From positions 1 to 37,211 of the forward strand of contig SLSQ01000050.1 of the NCBI GenBank assembly GCA_007130355.1: a stretch of 37,211 nt of DNA, read 5' to 3'. The notes beneath the pieces were generated by a model that was given only the letters and a program-made list of their open reading frames with translations, was not told the DNA's origin and searched no databases. The translations under genes were made by a program, and so were the position numbers. Each line of letters opens with the position of its first letter. The stretch's first letter is position 1. Positions 24,461 to 32,178 of the stretch are shown here, one piece after another. Origin of the DNA: Trueperaceae bacterium (lineage in GTDB: Bacteria > Deinococcota > Deinococci > Deinococcales > Trueperaceae).

Positions 24461-25357
24461 CTACGCTTCGGGCCCGAGGGCGCCGAGGAACCGATCGACG
24501 GCGTCGGCGACCGCTTCGGGACGTTCGACGCAGATCTGGTGGCCGGCCCCGGCGATCTCCTCGTAGCGCGCCCCGGGGATCGCGGCCGCGAACGCCCGCA
24601 CCTCGTGCGGCGGGGTCGAGCGGTCGGCGTCGCCGCACAGCACCAGGGTCGGGGCCGTGACCTCCCGGAGCCGGGAACGTAGGTCCTCGTCGCGCAGCGC
24701 GCGGCAGCAGGCGGCGTACCCCACGGCCGGCGTACGTGCGAGCAGGGTCCGGATCCCGTGCGCGGTGGCCGGTTCGCGCGAGGCGAACTCCGGGTGGAAC
24801 CAGCGCGCGAAGATCTCCGGCGCCGCCGCCTCCATCCCGTCCCGCAGCGTCGTCTCGATCCGGTGGTTCCAGTCCGCTTCGGTGCCGAGCTTCGCGCCGC
24901 TGTCCATCGCCACGAGCGCCGCGATCCGCTCGGGCGCGTCGAGCGCGAGCCGGAGGCCGATCTGGCCTCCGAGCGAGAGTCCGGCGATCGTCGCACGGCG
25001 GACGCCTTCGACGTCGAGCGTCGCGAGGACCACCGACGCGAGGTCGGCGATCGTGGTCGGTTCGCGGGGAGCGTCGCTCAGTCCGTGCCCGGGCAGGTCG
25101 AGGAGGATCGTGGCGCGTCCCGGGAGCCGCGCTGCGACGGCGTCCCAGATCCGGTGGTCGGTGCCGAGGGAGTGGAGGAACACGACCGGCTCGAACGGCC
25201 CCGGCTCGCTCGGTCCCGACCGGCTCAGGTGCACGACGGCGTCGCCGGCCCGAACGAAGCGGCGGACGGCGCCGACCGCTTCGGCCCGGTGTCCACGGAC
25301 CTCTCCGGCGTACCGGTCGTGCGGCGGGTCGGAACGGTCGTACGTCGGCGGGCTCAT
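24461..25357 (-). CDS. Alpha/beta hydrolase (3-oxoadipate enol-lactonase-like)
   Basis: A 298-residue soluble alpha/beta hydrolase with a complete triad: Ser128 in IAGLSLGGQIG, an acid in LCGDADRSTPP (Asp243 or Asp245) and His273 in AGAGHQICVERPEAV. The pattern VVFLHSLGTDHRIWDAV...LLDLPGHGLSD...TIADLASVVLATLD matches the PcaD/enol-lactonase branch, but many related esterases share it and no other catabolic genes are nearby. ATG 25357 is chosen because a -10 (TACCCT) lies exactly six bases upstream and the longer frame beyond it has no similarity to the family. It ends five bases from the convergent lipoprotein gene. Confidence 0.9.
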   Translation of the reverse strand: MSPPTYDRSDPPHDRYAGEVRGHRAEAVGAVRRFVRAGDAVVHLSRSGPSEPGPFEPVVFLHSLGTDHRIWDAVAARLPGRATILLDLPGHGLSDAPREPTTIADLASVVLATLDVEGVRRATIAGLSLGGQIGLRLALDAPERIAALVAMDSGAKLGTEADWNHRIETTLRDGMEAAAPEIFARWFHPEFASREPATAHGIRTLLARTPAVGYAACCRALRDEDLRSRLREVTAPTLVLCGDADRSTPPHEVRAFAAAIPGARYEEIAGAGHQICVERPEAVADAVDRFLGALGPEA

Positions 25358-25363
25358 GGGCCG

Positions 25364-25369
25364 AGGGTA
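25364..25369 (-). promoter_or_regulatory. -10 element for a leaderless hydrolase mRNA
   Basis: TACCCT on the minus strand ends six bases before the ATG at 25357. Confidence 0.6.
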
Positions 25370-25540
25370 GCGCGCGACGCGGCGGTCCGGTGCGGCCCCG
25401 GCTCGTAGCGGCATCGACCTCACGCCCACCCTCGGCGCGAACCGGCCCACGACCCGTTCCTGCCCACCGCTGCGCGGATCCCGCCCCAGCGGGCCACGAC
25501 CGGTTCCCCAACGCGCACCGACGTGCGCCCTCGGGACCCG

Positions 25541-25546
25541 TACGCT
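25541..25546 (+). promoter_or_regulatory. -10 element for the DUF3006 lipoprotein gene
   Basis: TACGCT ends exactly six bases before the ATG at 25553, predicting a leaderless mRNA. A second candidate (TACCGT, 25750-25755) lies inside the gene and could drive a shorter product. Confidence 0.55.
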
Positions 25547-25552
25547 CGACCC

Positions 25553-26134
25553 ATGGCGTCGTCGTCCTCGCCTCGTGCACGCGCCCGTCGTCGCGGGTTC
25601 CCCTACCGCGTCGCGAGCGGGGCCGTGGCGTTCCTCGCCGTCGCCGCCACGGCGTGCGTGCCGGCACACGATGCGTTCGACCGTCCGAGCCCGACCGTCC
25701 CGCACCACGACCGCGTCCGCAGCGGCGCCGATCGCCCCGCCGGACCTGCTACCGTCGACGGGTCCCGGAGGCACGCTCCGCCGCACCGACGGTCCGCACA
25801 TGGAAGGACGGTGACGCACCCGATGCCGCACGAACCGAACGCCGCCCCGAACGGCGGCGACCTCCTCGAGTCCTACGTGATCGATCGGATCGAGGACGGG
25901 GCCTGGGCGGTGCTCGAGGATCCGCACGGCCGTACGATCGACCTGCCGCGCGCCTGGCTCCCGACGGACGCCGAGGAGGGCACGACCGTCCGCATCGAGG
26001 TGGTCCACGAGGCCGACGGCTCCTCCACGCACCGCTGGACGATCGACGTCGCCGCCGGGCGGGAGCGGTCCGAACGGATCCGGTCGCTCCGGGACGCGCT
26101 GAAGCGGGCACCGTCCGGCGACCTCGACCTTTGA
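25553..26134 (+). CDS. Exported protein with C-terminal DUF3006 domain
   Basis: A 193-residue frame with two unlike parts. Residues 1-34 look like a lipoprotein signal (Arg-rich start, VASGAVAFLAVAATA, then Cys). Residues ~38-90 are low-complexity Arg/Pro/His-rich. From about residue 91 comes a DUF3006 domain: ESYVIDRIEDGAWAVLEDPHGRTIDLPRAWLPTDAEEGTTVRIEV. DUF3006 proteins are usually 70-100 residues and commonly lie beside metallo-beta-lactamase proteins, as here. The long start is supported by a -10 six bases upstream. A shorter product from GTG 25811 or ATG 25823 is also possible, since an internal -10 at 25750 and a GGAAGGA at 25802 precede them. The domain's function is unknown; its partner is probably the next gene product. 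Confidence 0.72.
   Translation: MASSSSPRARARRRGFPYRVASGAVAFLAVAATACVPAHDAFDRPSPTVPHHDRVRSGADRPAGPATVDGSRRHAPPHRRSAHGRTVTHPMPHEPNAAPNGGDLLESYVIDRIEDGAWAVLEDPHGRTIDLPRAWLPTDAEEGTTVRIEVVHEADGSSTHRWTIDVAAGRERSERIRSLRDALKRAPSGDLDL
25750..25755 (+). promoter_or_regulatory. Possible internal -10 before the DUF3006 domain
   Basis: TACCGT lies about 55 bases before GTG 25811, with GGAAGGA at 25802-25808. It would yield a short cytoplasmic DUF3006 protein of about 100 residues in addition to, or in place of, the exported form. Confidence 0.3.
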
Positions 26135-26148
26135 CCGGACCGAGCGCC

Positions 26149-27261
26149 GTGCGACCGAACGGTGCGGCCGCCCCGCGACGCGACGCCGTGCTCCGGCTCC
26201 TGGCGGCGATCGTGGGCCTGGCCGCGGCGACGCTCGTCGCGGCGCTCGAACTGATCGTCCTCGATGTCGGTCAGGGTACCGCGGTGCTGGTACGCGCTCC
26301 GGACGGACGAACGGCCCTGATCGACGCCGGACCGGCGAGCGCGGACGTCGCCGCACGGCTGCGCGGTCTCGGCGTCGATCGTCTCGACCTGGTGGTCGCG
26401 AGCCACGCGCACGCCGACCACATCGGCGGCATGCCCGACGTGCTCCGCACCTTCCGCCCGACCTGGCTGCTCGACAACGACCTGCCGCACGACACGCGCA
26501 CGTACGAGCGTACGCTCGAGGCCGCGCTCGAGGCGGACGTCGGCCTGCTCGCGCCGGAGCGCCGTACGATCACGCTCGGCGACGTCGAGCTGCACGTCCT
26601 CCCGCCGCCGGGCGTCGCTGCCTGGGGCCAGAACGACAACAGCGTGGGCGTGCGCGTCGAGTACGGCGCGTTCTCGGCCGTCCTCCCCGGCGATGCGGAG
26701 CCGGACCAGTGGGCGTGGTGGCTCGACCGCCACGGCGACCTGCTCGGGTCGGTCTCGGTGCACCTCGCCGCGCACCACGGCAGCCGAAACGGCGACACCG
26801 CCGAGGCGCTCGCGCGCCTGACGCCGGAGCTGGTCGTCGTTTCGGCCGGGCGCGAGAACCGCTACGGCCATCCTCACCCCGAGGCGCTCGCGCGCTACGA
26901 CCGCTTCGCCGGCTCGGTGCTGCGCACCGACCGGCACGGGACGGTCACGATCCAGGCGGAGCGGGACGGGAGCTTCGAGGTGACGGTCGAACGAACGCCG
27001 CCGGCGCCCGACCCCTCCCCCGAACCGGCCGCGCCCGCCGACGCCGAACCGGCGCCGGATCGCTGCGTCGATCTGAACCGGGCGCCGCCGGAACGCCTCA
27101 CGGAGATCGTGCACGTCGGTACGGACCGCGCCCATGCGATCGTTGCCGCCCGCGAGCGCGCGCCGTTCGCCGCGGTCGACGACCTGACGAGGGTCTCGGG
27201 GATCGCGGCCGGCCGGCTGGCCGACATCCGCGACGAGGGCCTCGCCTGCGTGCGCCCCTGA
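26149..27261 (+). CDS. Metallo-beta-lactamase (ComEC-like) with ComEA-like helix-hairpin-helix domain
   Basis: A protein of about 370 residues. An N-terminal hydrophobic segment (AVLRLLAAIVGLAAATLVAAL) suggests export or anchoring. It is followed by the metallo-beta-lactamase fold seen in the ComEC C-terminus: LIVLDVGQGTAVLVRAPDG, LIDAGP, the metal site SHAHADHIGG (His86-Asp90-His91 region), NDNSVGVRVEYG, LPGDAE and AAHHGSRNG. A Pro/Glu-rich linker leads to a helix-hairpin-helix pair (CVDLNRAPPERLTEI...VDDLTRVSGIAAGRLADI) like ComEA. The architecture suggests an extracytoplasmic DNA-binding nuclease. GTG 26149 is one option; a TTG at 26131 overlapping the DUF3006 stop (TTGA) would add six residues and imply coupling. 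No ribosome-binding site helps decide. Confidence 0.85.
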   Translation: MRPNGAAAPRRDAVLRLLAAIVGLAAATLVAALELIVLDVGQGTAVLVRAPDGRTALIDAGPASADVAARLRGLGVDRLDLVVASHAHADHIGGMPDVLRTFRPTWLLDNDLPHDTRTYERTLEAALEADVGLLAPERRTITLGDVELHVLPPPGVAAWGQNDNSVGVRVEYGAFSAVLPGDAEPDQWAWWLDRHGDLLGSVSVHLAAHHGSRNGDTAEALARLTPELVVVSAGRENRYGHPHPEALARYDRFAGSVLRTDRHGTVTIQAERDGSFEVTVERTPPAPDPSPEPAAPADAEPAPDRCVDLNRAPPERLTEIVHVGTDRAHAIVAARERAPFAAVDDLTRVSGIAAGRLADIRDEGLACVRP

Positions 27262-27335
27262 ACCCGGGCACGGTCCGCGCCCCCGACCGCGCCGCCTCCC
27301 CCCGCTTCCCACCGACCGAGACCGAGGAGCGCACG

Positions 27336-28559
27336 ATGCACGAACCCCGCAGGTACGAGCTGTACGGACAGGCGTTCCAGGCGGACGCCCACGCGACCTA
27401 CGCCGCCATGCGCGAACGCGACCCGGTGCTGCGGCAGCCCGGGATCGACGGGCGCACGCCGATCTGGTTCCTGACCCGCTACGAGGACGTGGAGCGGATG
27501 CTCACGGACGAGGAGGCGTTCAGCCGCGATCCGAACCGGGCCGGCGTGTCGCTGCCCCTGTCGCCGGTCGAGGAGCTGCTCACCGACCACATGCTCAACG
27601 CGAGCGGCGACCGGCACCGCCGCTTGCGGACGCTGGTGCAGCAGGCGTTCACGCCGAAGCGCGTGCGCGAGATGCGCCCGTTCGTGCAGGACCTGGCCGA
27701 CCGGCTCCTCGCCGCGCAGGCACCGAACGGCCGCATGGACCTGATCGCCGACTACGCCTTCCCCCTTCCGATCGCGGTGATCCTCGAGCTCCTCGGGGTT
27801 CCGAACGCGGATCGCGACCGCTTCCGGACGTGGTCGGATTCGATCGTCACTCCGGCCCTGACCGAGGCGGAGCAGGCGGACGCCCGCACGAAGTTCGAGG
27901 CGTTCGTCGCGTACCTGGGCGACCTCTTCGCCCGTCGCCGCCATGAACCCGGGAACGACCTGATCTCGGCGCTACTGACCGCCGAGTCGGAGGGGGACCG
28001 TCTCTCCACCCCCGAGCTGTACGGCACGGTGGTGCTGCTGATCGTGGCCGGCCACGAGACGACCGTGAACCTGATCGCCAACGGGCTCCTGGCGCTGCAC
28101 CGCGAACCTGCGGCGCGCACGGCGTTCGAGTCGGCCGCCGCCCGTGAGGATCGCGACGAGGTCGCCGCCTTCGTCGAGGAGTCGATCCGCTACGACGGTC
28201 CGGTGTCGCGCGCGCTCAACCGCTGGGCGGTCCGGGACGTGACGGTCGGGGGCCGGACGATCCGGCGCGGCGAGATCGTGATCGGAGTGCTGGCCGCGGC
28301 GAACCGGGATCCGGAGCGCTTCGACGCGCCGGACGCCCTCGTGCCCGGCCGTCCGGAGGCGAGGGCCCACCTCGGGTTCGGCAAGGGGATCCACTACTGC
28401 CTGGGCGCACCCTTGGCGCGGCTGGAGGGCGAGATCGCGCTCGCGAGCTTCGTCCGGGCGCTGCCGGGCTGGCGGCTCGACCTGCCCGCCGACGGCGTGC
28501 CGCGCTACCGGCCGCAGCCTGGGTTCCGTTCGATCGCCGAACTCGACGTGCGTTGGTGA
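27336..28559 (+). CDS. Cytochrome P450
   Basis: A 407-residue soluble bacterial P450. Key motifs: I-helix AGHETT (238-243) for oxygen activation, ExxR (Glu282-Arg285), and the heme-binding LGFGKGIHYCLG with the thiolate ligand Cys355. The N-terminal region (FLTRYEDVERMLTDEEAFSRDP, MLNASGDRHRRLRTLVQQAFTP with the C-helix heme propionate contacts) is also normal. P450s of this class hydroxylate small molecules with electrons from ferredoxin or flavodoxin; no such partner gene is adjacent and the substrate is unknown. ATG 27336 follows GAGGAG at suitable spacing. Its stop overlaps the GTG of the next gene, so it is coupled to an FAD-dependent oxidoreductase. Confidence 0.93.
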   Translation: MHEPRRYELYGQAFQADAHATYAAMRERDPVLRQPGIDGRTPIWFLTRYEDVERMLTDEEAFSRDPNRAGVSLPLSPVEELLTDHMLNASGDRHRRLRTLVQQAFTPKRVREMRPFVQDLADRLLAAQAPNGRMDLIADYAFPLPIAVILELLGVPNADRDRFRTWSDSIVTPALTEAEQADARTKFEAFVAYLGDLFARRRHEPGNDLISALLTAESEGDRLSTPELYGTVVLLIVAGHETTVNLIANGLLALHREPAARTAFESAAAREDRDEVAAFVEESIRYDGPVSRALNRWAVRDVTVGGRTIRRGEIVIGVLAAANRDPERFDAPDALVPGRPEARAHLGFGKGIHYCLGAPLARLEGEIALASFVRALPGWRLDLPADGVPRYRPQPGFRSIAELDVRW

Positions 28560-29722
28560 CGTCGGACGGTTCGGCCGCGTCGGCCGGCCCGAACGTGCCG
28601 GTCTGGGATCCGGACGGCGCGCTGGCCCTGCCGCGCCTGCGAGGCGACCTCGCCGCCGACGTCTGCGTGATCGGCCTGGGCGGGGCGGGCCTGACGGCCG
28701 TGCTGCGCCTGCGCGAACGAGGCCTCCGGGTCGTCGGACTCGACGCAGGACCGGTCGCGGGCGGCGCGGCCGGTCGGAACGGAGGGCTGCTCCTCGCCGG
28801 CACCGCCGCGCCCTACCACCGGGCCGTCCGGGCGCTCGGGCGCGAACGGGCCCGTGCGCTGTACCGACGCACCGCGCGCGAGATCGGCGCGGTCCTCGAG
28901 GCCGCCCCGGGGACCGGATCGCGCCCCGGCTCGCTACGGATCGCGGCCAGCGCCGAAGAGCTCGCCGACGGCGTGGCGCAACGGCGCGCCATGCGGGCGG
29001 ACCGCCTTCCGGTCGAACCGTACGAGGGCCCGGAGGGTCGCGGCCTGCTCTTCCCCGAGGACGGAGCGGTCGACCCGCTACGGCGCTGTCGCGCCCTGGC
29101 ACGCGCGGCCGTCCGCGAGGGAGCCGACCTGAACGACCGGTCGCCCGTCACCTCCGTCGACGCTCCGGACGACCGGAGCGCGCGGGTGGTCCGTACGCCG
29201 CACGGACGGGTCCGCTGCCGCCAGGCGATCGTGGCGATCGACGGCGGGCTGGCACGGCTGCTGCCCGAGCTGGCCGGCACGGTGCGGACGGTACGGCTCC
29301 AGATGCTGGCGACCGCGCCGACCGATCGGCCGGCGCTGCCGCGACCGGTCTACTACCGCTACGGTTTCGAGTACTGGCGCCGTACGCCGGACGGGCGCAT
29401 CGCGCTCGGCGGCTTCCGCGACGTGGGGGGCGCGGGCGAGTCGACGGACGACCCGACCCCGGGCGACGTGGTGCAGGAGCGGCTGACCCGGTTCCTGCGC
29501 GAGCACCTGCGGGTGGAGGCCCCGGTCACGCACCGGTGGGCGGCGTCGGTCGGCTTCGGTCCGGGCACGCTGCCGTTCGTGGGCGAGGTGCGTCCGCGCG
29601 TGTGGGCGACGGGCGGGTACGACGGGACCGGCAACCTGATCGGCGCGGTCGCCGGTCGGGCGTTGGCCGACCGCCTGGCGGGCGACGACCCGGTCGAACT
29701 CCGCTGGCTCGGCGCGCGCTGA
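28556..29722 (+). CDS. FAD-dependent oxidoreductase (DAO family)
   Basis: A 388-residue flavoprotein of the D-amino-acid-oxidase/glycine-oxidase fold. The FAD-binding dinucleotide motif is VCVIGLGGAGLTAVLRLRERGLRVVGLDAG (about 34-63), followed by GRNGGLLLAG, a stretch typical of gamma-glutamylputrescine oxidase and related amine oxidases. The C-terminus has the second FAD contact region VWATGGYDGTGNLIGAVAGRALADRL. It would oxidise an amine or amino acid with release of H2O2. The GTG at 28556 overlaps the P450 stop (GTGA). No ribosome-binding site is visible, so translation depends on coupling. A shared pathway with the P450 is inferred from that overlap only. Confidence 0.88.
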   Translation: MTSDGSAASAGPNVPVWDPDGALALPRLRGDLAADVCVIGLGGAGLTAVLRLRERGLRVVGLDAGPVAGGAAGRNGGLLLAGTAAPYHRAVRALGRERARALYRRTAREIGAVLEAAPGTGSRPGSLRIAASAEELADGVAQRRAMRADRLPVEPYEGPEGRGLLFPEDGAVDPLRRCRALARAAVREGADLNDRSPVTSVDAPDDRSARVVRTPHGRVRCRQAIVAIDGGLARLLPELAGTVRTVRLQMLATAPTDRPALPRPVYYRYGFEYWRRTPDGRIALGGFRDVGGAGESTDDPTPGDVVQERLTRFLREHLRVEAPVTHRWAASVGFGPGTLPFVGEVRPRVWATGGYDGTGNLIGAVAGRALADRLAGDDPVELRWLGAR

Positions 29723-29910
29723 CCGGACTGCGGCCGTTCAGCGCGGCTCCGGGCCGGGCGTCCGGAACAGCACCTCCCGAGCGAAGCGATCGGTCCACGC
29801 CGGCCCGAAGCCGGCGCGCAGCATGCCCGCCGCAGCGCGGGGCGGACCGTCCCCTCCGCTTCGAACCCCGTGCTGGACGCGGTCCGGCGCCGCCGGTCTC
29901 CGTCCACAGG

Positions 29911-29952
29911 CATACCCCCCACTTCCCAACAGATATCCCCATGGGGTATCGT
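29911..29952 (+). promoter_or_regulatory. CsoR/CstR-like operator overlapping the DUF302 promoter
   Basis: ATACCCC (29912-29918) and GGGGTAT (29943-29949) form a perfect spaced inverted repeat. A closer left half, TATCCCC (29934-29940), makes the near-palindrome GATATCCCC-AT-GGGGTATC at 29932-29950. The right half contains the -10 (TATCGT, 29947-29952). C-tract/G-tract sites flanked by TA are the operators of CsoR-family repressors (copper, persulfide, formaldehyde). Binding would block the -10. No repressor gene is in the window. Confidence 0.5.
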
Positions 29953-29969
29953 GACGACCGGAGGTGACC

Positions 29970-30368
29970 ATGAACGAACGTCCACTGACCGCGCACGTTC
30001 CGGCTCCGGTCGACGCCACGCAGGAGCGCCTCGCGGCGGCGCTCCAGGAACGCGGCTTCGGCGTCCTGACCGAGATCGACGTCCAAGGGATCCTGAAGGC
30101 GAAGCTCGGGGCCGACCACGAGGCCCACCGCATCCTCGGCGTGTGCTCGCCCGGGATCGGCAAGGCGGTCCTCGACCACGACCGCGCCCTCGCCACCCTC
30201 CTGCCGTGCAGCGTCTCGCTGCGCGCGGCGGACGGCGGGACCGAGATCCGAATCCAGGACCCGGTCGATCTCTTCGAACGGATGGCGCCCGAGGCGGCGA
30301 CGGCGCTCGCCGAGGTCCTGGGCGACGCGCGGACCCGGCTCGGCGAGGCGCTGGACGCCCTGGGTTGA
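29970..30368 (+). CDS. DUF302 domain protein
   Basis: A 132-residue protein consisting of one DUF302 domain: VDATQERLAAALQERGFGVLTEIDVQGILKAKLG, then ILGVCSPGIGKAVLDHDRALATLLPCSVSLR, with the conserved Cys residues of the family (C-x-P...LLPC). The biochemical role is not established; relatives often sit in sulfur, persulfide or metal-stress loci under CsoR-family repressors, and the operator in front of this gene fits that. ATG 29970 follows GGAGGTGA. A GTG at 29964 is in frame but would place the ribosome-binding site wrongly. A hairpin ends the unit at 30385-30407. Confidence 0.88.
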   Translation: MNERPLTAHVPAPVDATQERLAAALQERGFGVLTEIDVQGILKAKLGADHEAHRILGVCSPGIGKAVLDHDRALATLLPCSVSLRAADGGTEIRIQDPVDLFERMAPEAATALAEVLGDARTRLGEALDALG

Positions 30369-30384
30369 CCTCGCGGCGAAGGGG

Positions 30385-30407
30385 GACCCGCGCTCCGGCC
30401 GCGGGTC
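30385..30407 (+). terminator. Hairpin after the DUF302 gene
   Basis: gacccgcg (30385-30392) pairs perfectly with cgcgggtc (30400-30407) around the loop CTCCGGC. There is no T-run. It lies just after the stop codon and ahead of the prfC promoter. Confidence 0.55.
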
Positions 30408-30469
30408 GTAAGCGTGCGGCCGGCGGGGCGGGCGTCGGCCCGGGCGCGACCGTCCGGCGGGCCGTGCGG

Positions 30470-30475
30470 TAGCGT
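30470..30475 (+). promoter_or_regulatory. -10 element for prfC
   Basis: TAGCGT lies about 60 bases upstream of the ATG at 30536. No clear -35 is visible. Confidence 0.4.
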
Positions 30476-30535
30476 GTGCGGCCTGTCGCATCGTGCCCGA
30501 TGCCTTCCGCGCCCTTCGCCCGACCGGAGCCCCGA

Positions 30536-32131
30536 ATGTCCGAACCCGTCCCGCTGCCGCCCGAGATCGCCCGTCGCCGGACGTTCGCGATCATCTCGCA
30601 CCCCGACGCCGGCAAGACCACGCTGACCGAGAAGCTCCTCCTCTACTCGGGGGCGGTCCGCGAGGCGGGCGCCGTCACCGGGAAGCAGGGGGCGAAGCAC
30701 GCCGCCAGCGACTGGATGTCGATGGAGCAGGAGCGCGGCATCTCGATCACGAGCGCGGCGCTCCGGATCGAGTACGACGGGCACGTCCTGAACTTGCTCG
30801 ACACGCCCGGGCACCAGGACTTCAGCGAGGACACCTACCGGACGCTGACCGCCGCCGACTCGGCGGTGATGCTGCTCGACGCGGCCCGCGGCGTGCAGGC
30901 GCAGACCGAGAAGCTGTTCGCCGTCGCGCGCCGGCGCGGCCTGCCGGTGTTCACCTTCGTGAACAAGCTCGACCGCCCGGCGCGGGATCCGATCGAGCTG
31001 CTCGACGAGCTGCAGACGGTGCTCGGCCTCGAGAGCGCGCCGGTCACCTGGCCGATCGGGGACGGGCCGGAGTTCCGCGGCGTCTACGAGGTCCCGACCC
31101 GCCGCGTCCACCTGTTCGAACGGACCGCCGGCGGCAGCCGACCCGCTCCGGTCGCCACCTCCGGGGTCGACGACCCGGCGCTGCGCGAACTGATCGGCGA
31201 CCGTCTGCACGACGTGCTGCAGGAACAGGTCGAGTTCGTCGACGGGGTCCTGCCGCCCCTCGATCCGGCGGCGGTGACGGCGGGCGAGATCACGCCGGTC
31301 TTCTTCGGCAGCGTGCTCACGAACTTCGGCGTCGAGCCGTTCCTGCGCAGGTTCCTCGAGCTCGCCCCGCCCCCCGGCGGCGTCGACCTGGTCGACGGGC
31401 GCATCGAACCGACCGATCCCGACTTCGCCGCCTTCGTCTTCAAGCTCCAGGCGAACATGGACAAGCAGCACCGCGACCGCACCGCCTACGTGCGGGTGGT
31501 GTCCGGCCGCTTCGAACGGGGCATGCACGTGCACCACGCCCGCAGTGGGCGGGAGCTGAAGCTCGCGCGGGCGCACCACCTGTTCGGCCAGGAGCGCGAG
31601 ACCGTCGAAGAGGCGCTGCCCGGCGACGTGCTCGGCCTGATCGTGCCGGGCGCCTTCCGGATCGGCGACGTGCTCTCGACCGTTCCGGGCCGACGCCTGC
31701 GCGACTTCCCCCGCTTCGCTCCGGAGTCGTTCGCCACCGTCCGCCCGGTCCAGGCCGACAAGCGCAAGGGGTTCCGCAAGGGCCTCGAGCAGCTCGCCGA
31801 CGAGGGCGTGGTGCAGGTGTTCCTGCCGGCGCAGGGGGCGCGCGACCCGATCCTGGGTGCGGTCGGACCGCTGCAGTTCGACGTCTTCCGCCACCGGATG
31901 CGGGAGGAGTACGGCGTCGAGGTCGCCCTGACCTCCGAGCCGCACGGGATCGTGCGCTGGCTCTCGAAGGAGCCCTCCCCCGCCCCGCGGTCGGCCAAGC
32001 TCGCCGTCGACGCCGACGGTCAGATCGTCGCCCTGTTCCGGAGCGCCTACGACGAACGCTGGTTCCGCGACGACCATCCGGACGTGACCGTCCGGGAGCT
32101 TCCCGAGGCGCAGGAGGTCGTGCGGCTCTGA
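30536..32131 (+). CDS. prfC: Peptide chain release factor 3
   Basis: A 531-residue translational GTPase, the usual RF3 length (about 525-530). It removes RF1 or RF2 from the ribosome after peptide release. The GTPase motifs are G1 HPDAGKTT (22-29), switch II DTPGHQDFSEDTYRTL, and NKLDRPARDPIELLDEL, which is RF3-specific. Other RF3 stretches: SDWMSMEQERGISITSAAL, PVTWPIGDGPEFRGVYE, and the C-terminal VGPLQFDVFRHRMREEYGVEV. The ATG at 30536 gives the family's standard N-terminus (EIARRRTFAIISHPDAGKTT) and has GGAG eight bases upstream. Confidence 0.96.
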   Translation: MSEPVPLPPEIARRRTFAIISHPDAGKTTLTEKLLLYSGAVREAGAVTGKQGAKHAASDWMSMEQERGISITSAALRIEYDGHVLNLLDTPGHQDFSEDTYRTLTAADSAVMLLDAARGVQAQTEKLFAVARRRGLPVFTFVNKLDRPARDPIELLDELQTVLGLESAPVTWPIGDGPEFRGVYEVPTRRVHLFERTAGGSRPAPVATSGVDDPALRELIGDRLHDVLQEQVEFVDGVLPPLDPAAVTAGEITPVFFGSVLTNFGVEPFLRRFLELAPPPGGVDLVDGRIEPTDPDFAAFVFKLQANMDKQHRDRTAYVRVVSGRFERGMHVHHARSGRELKLARAHHLFGQERETVEEALPGDVLGLIVPGAFRIGDVLSTVPGRRLRDFPRFAPESFATVRPVQADKRKGFRKGLEQLADEGVVQVFLPAQGARDPILGAVGPLQFDVFRHRMREEYGVEVALTSEPHGIVRWLSKEPSPAPRSAKLAVDADGQIVALFRSAYDERWFRDDHPDVTVRELPEAQEVVRL

Positions 32132-32178
32132 ACCGCCGCGCTCCCCACGGCGATGCCCACGCAGGAACGGACCCCACG

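Noticed and set aside
22494..25667. 1057-codon minus-strand frame across the ABC permease, lipoprotein and hydrolase
   Set aside because: It overlaps well-supported genes in other frames and is low-complexity Arg/Gly/Ala-rich.
29738..29823. Minus-strand 28-codon frame (MLRAGFGPAWTDRF...)
   Set aside because: The codons look plausible, but there is no well-placed ribosome-binding site or promoter, no known family, and it is part of a long shadow frame.
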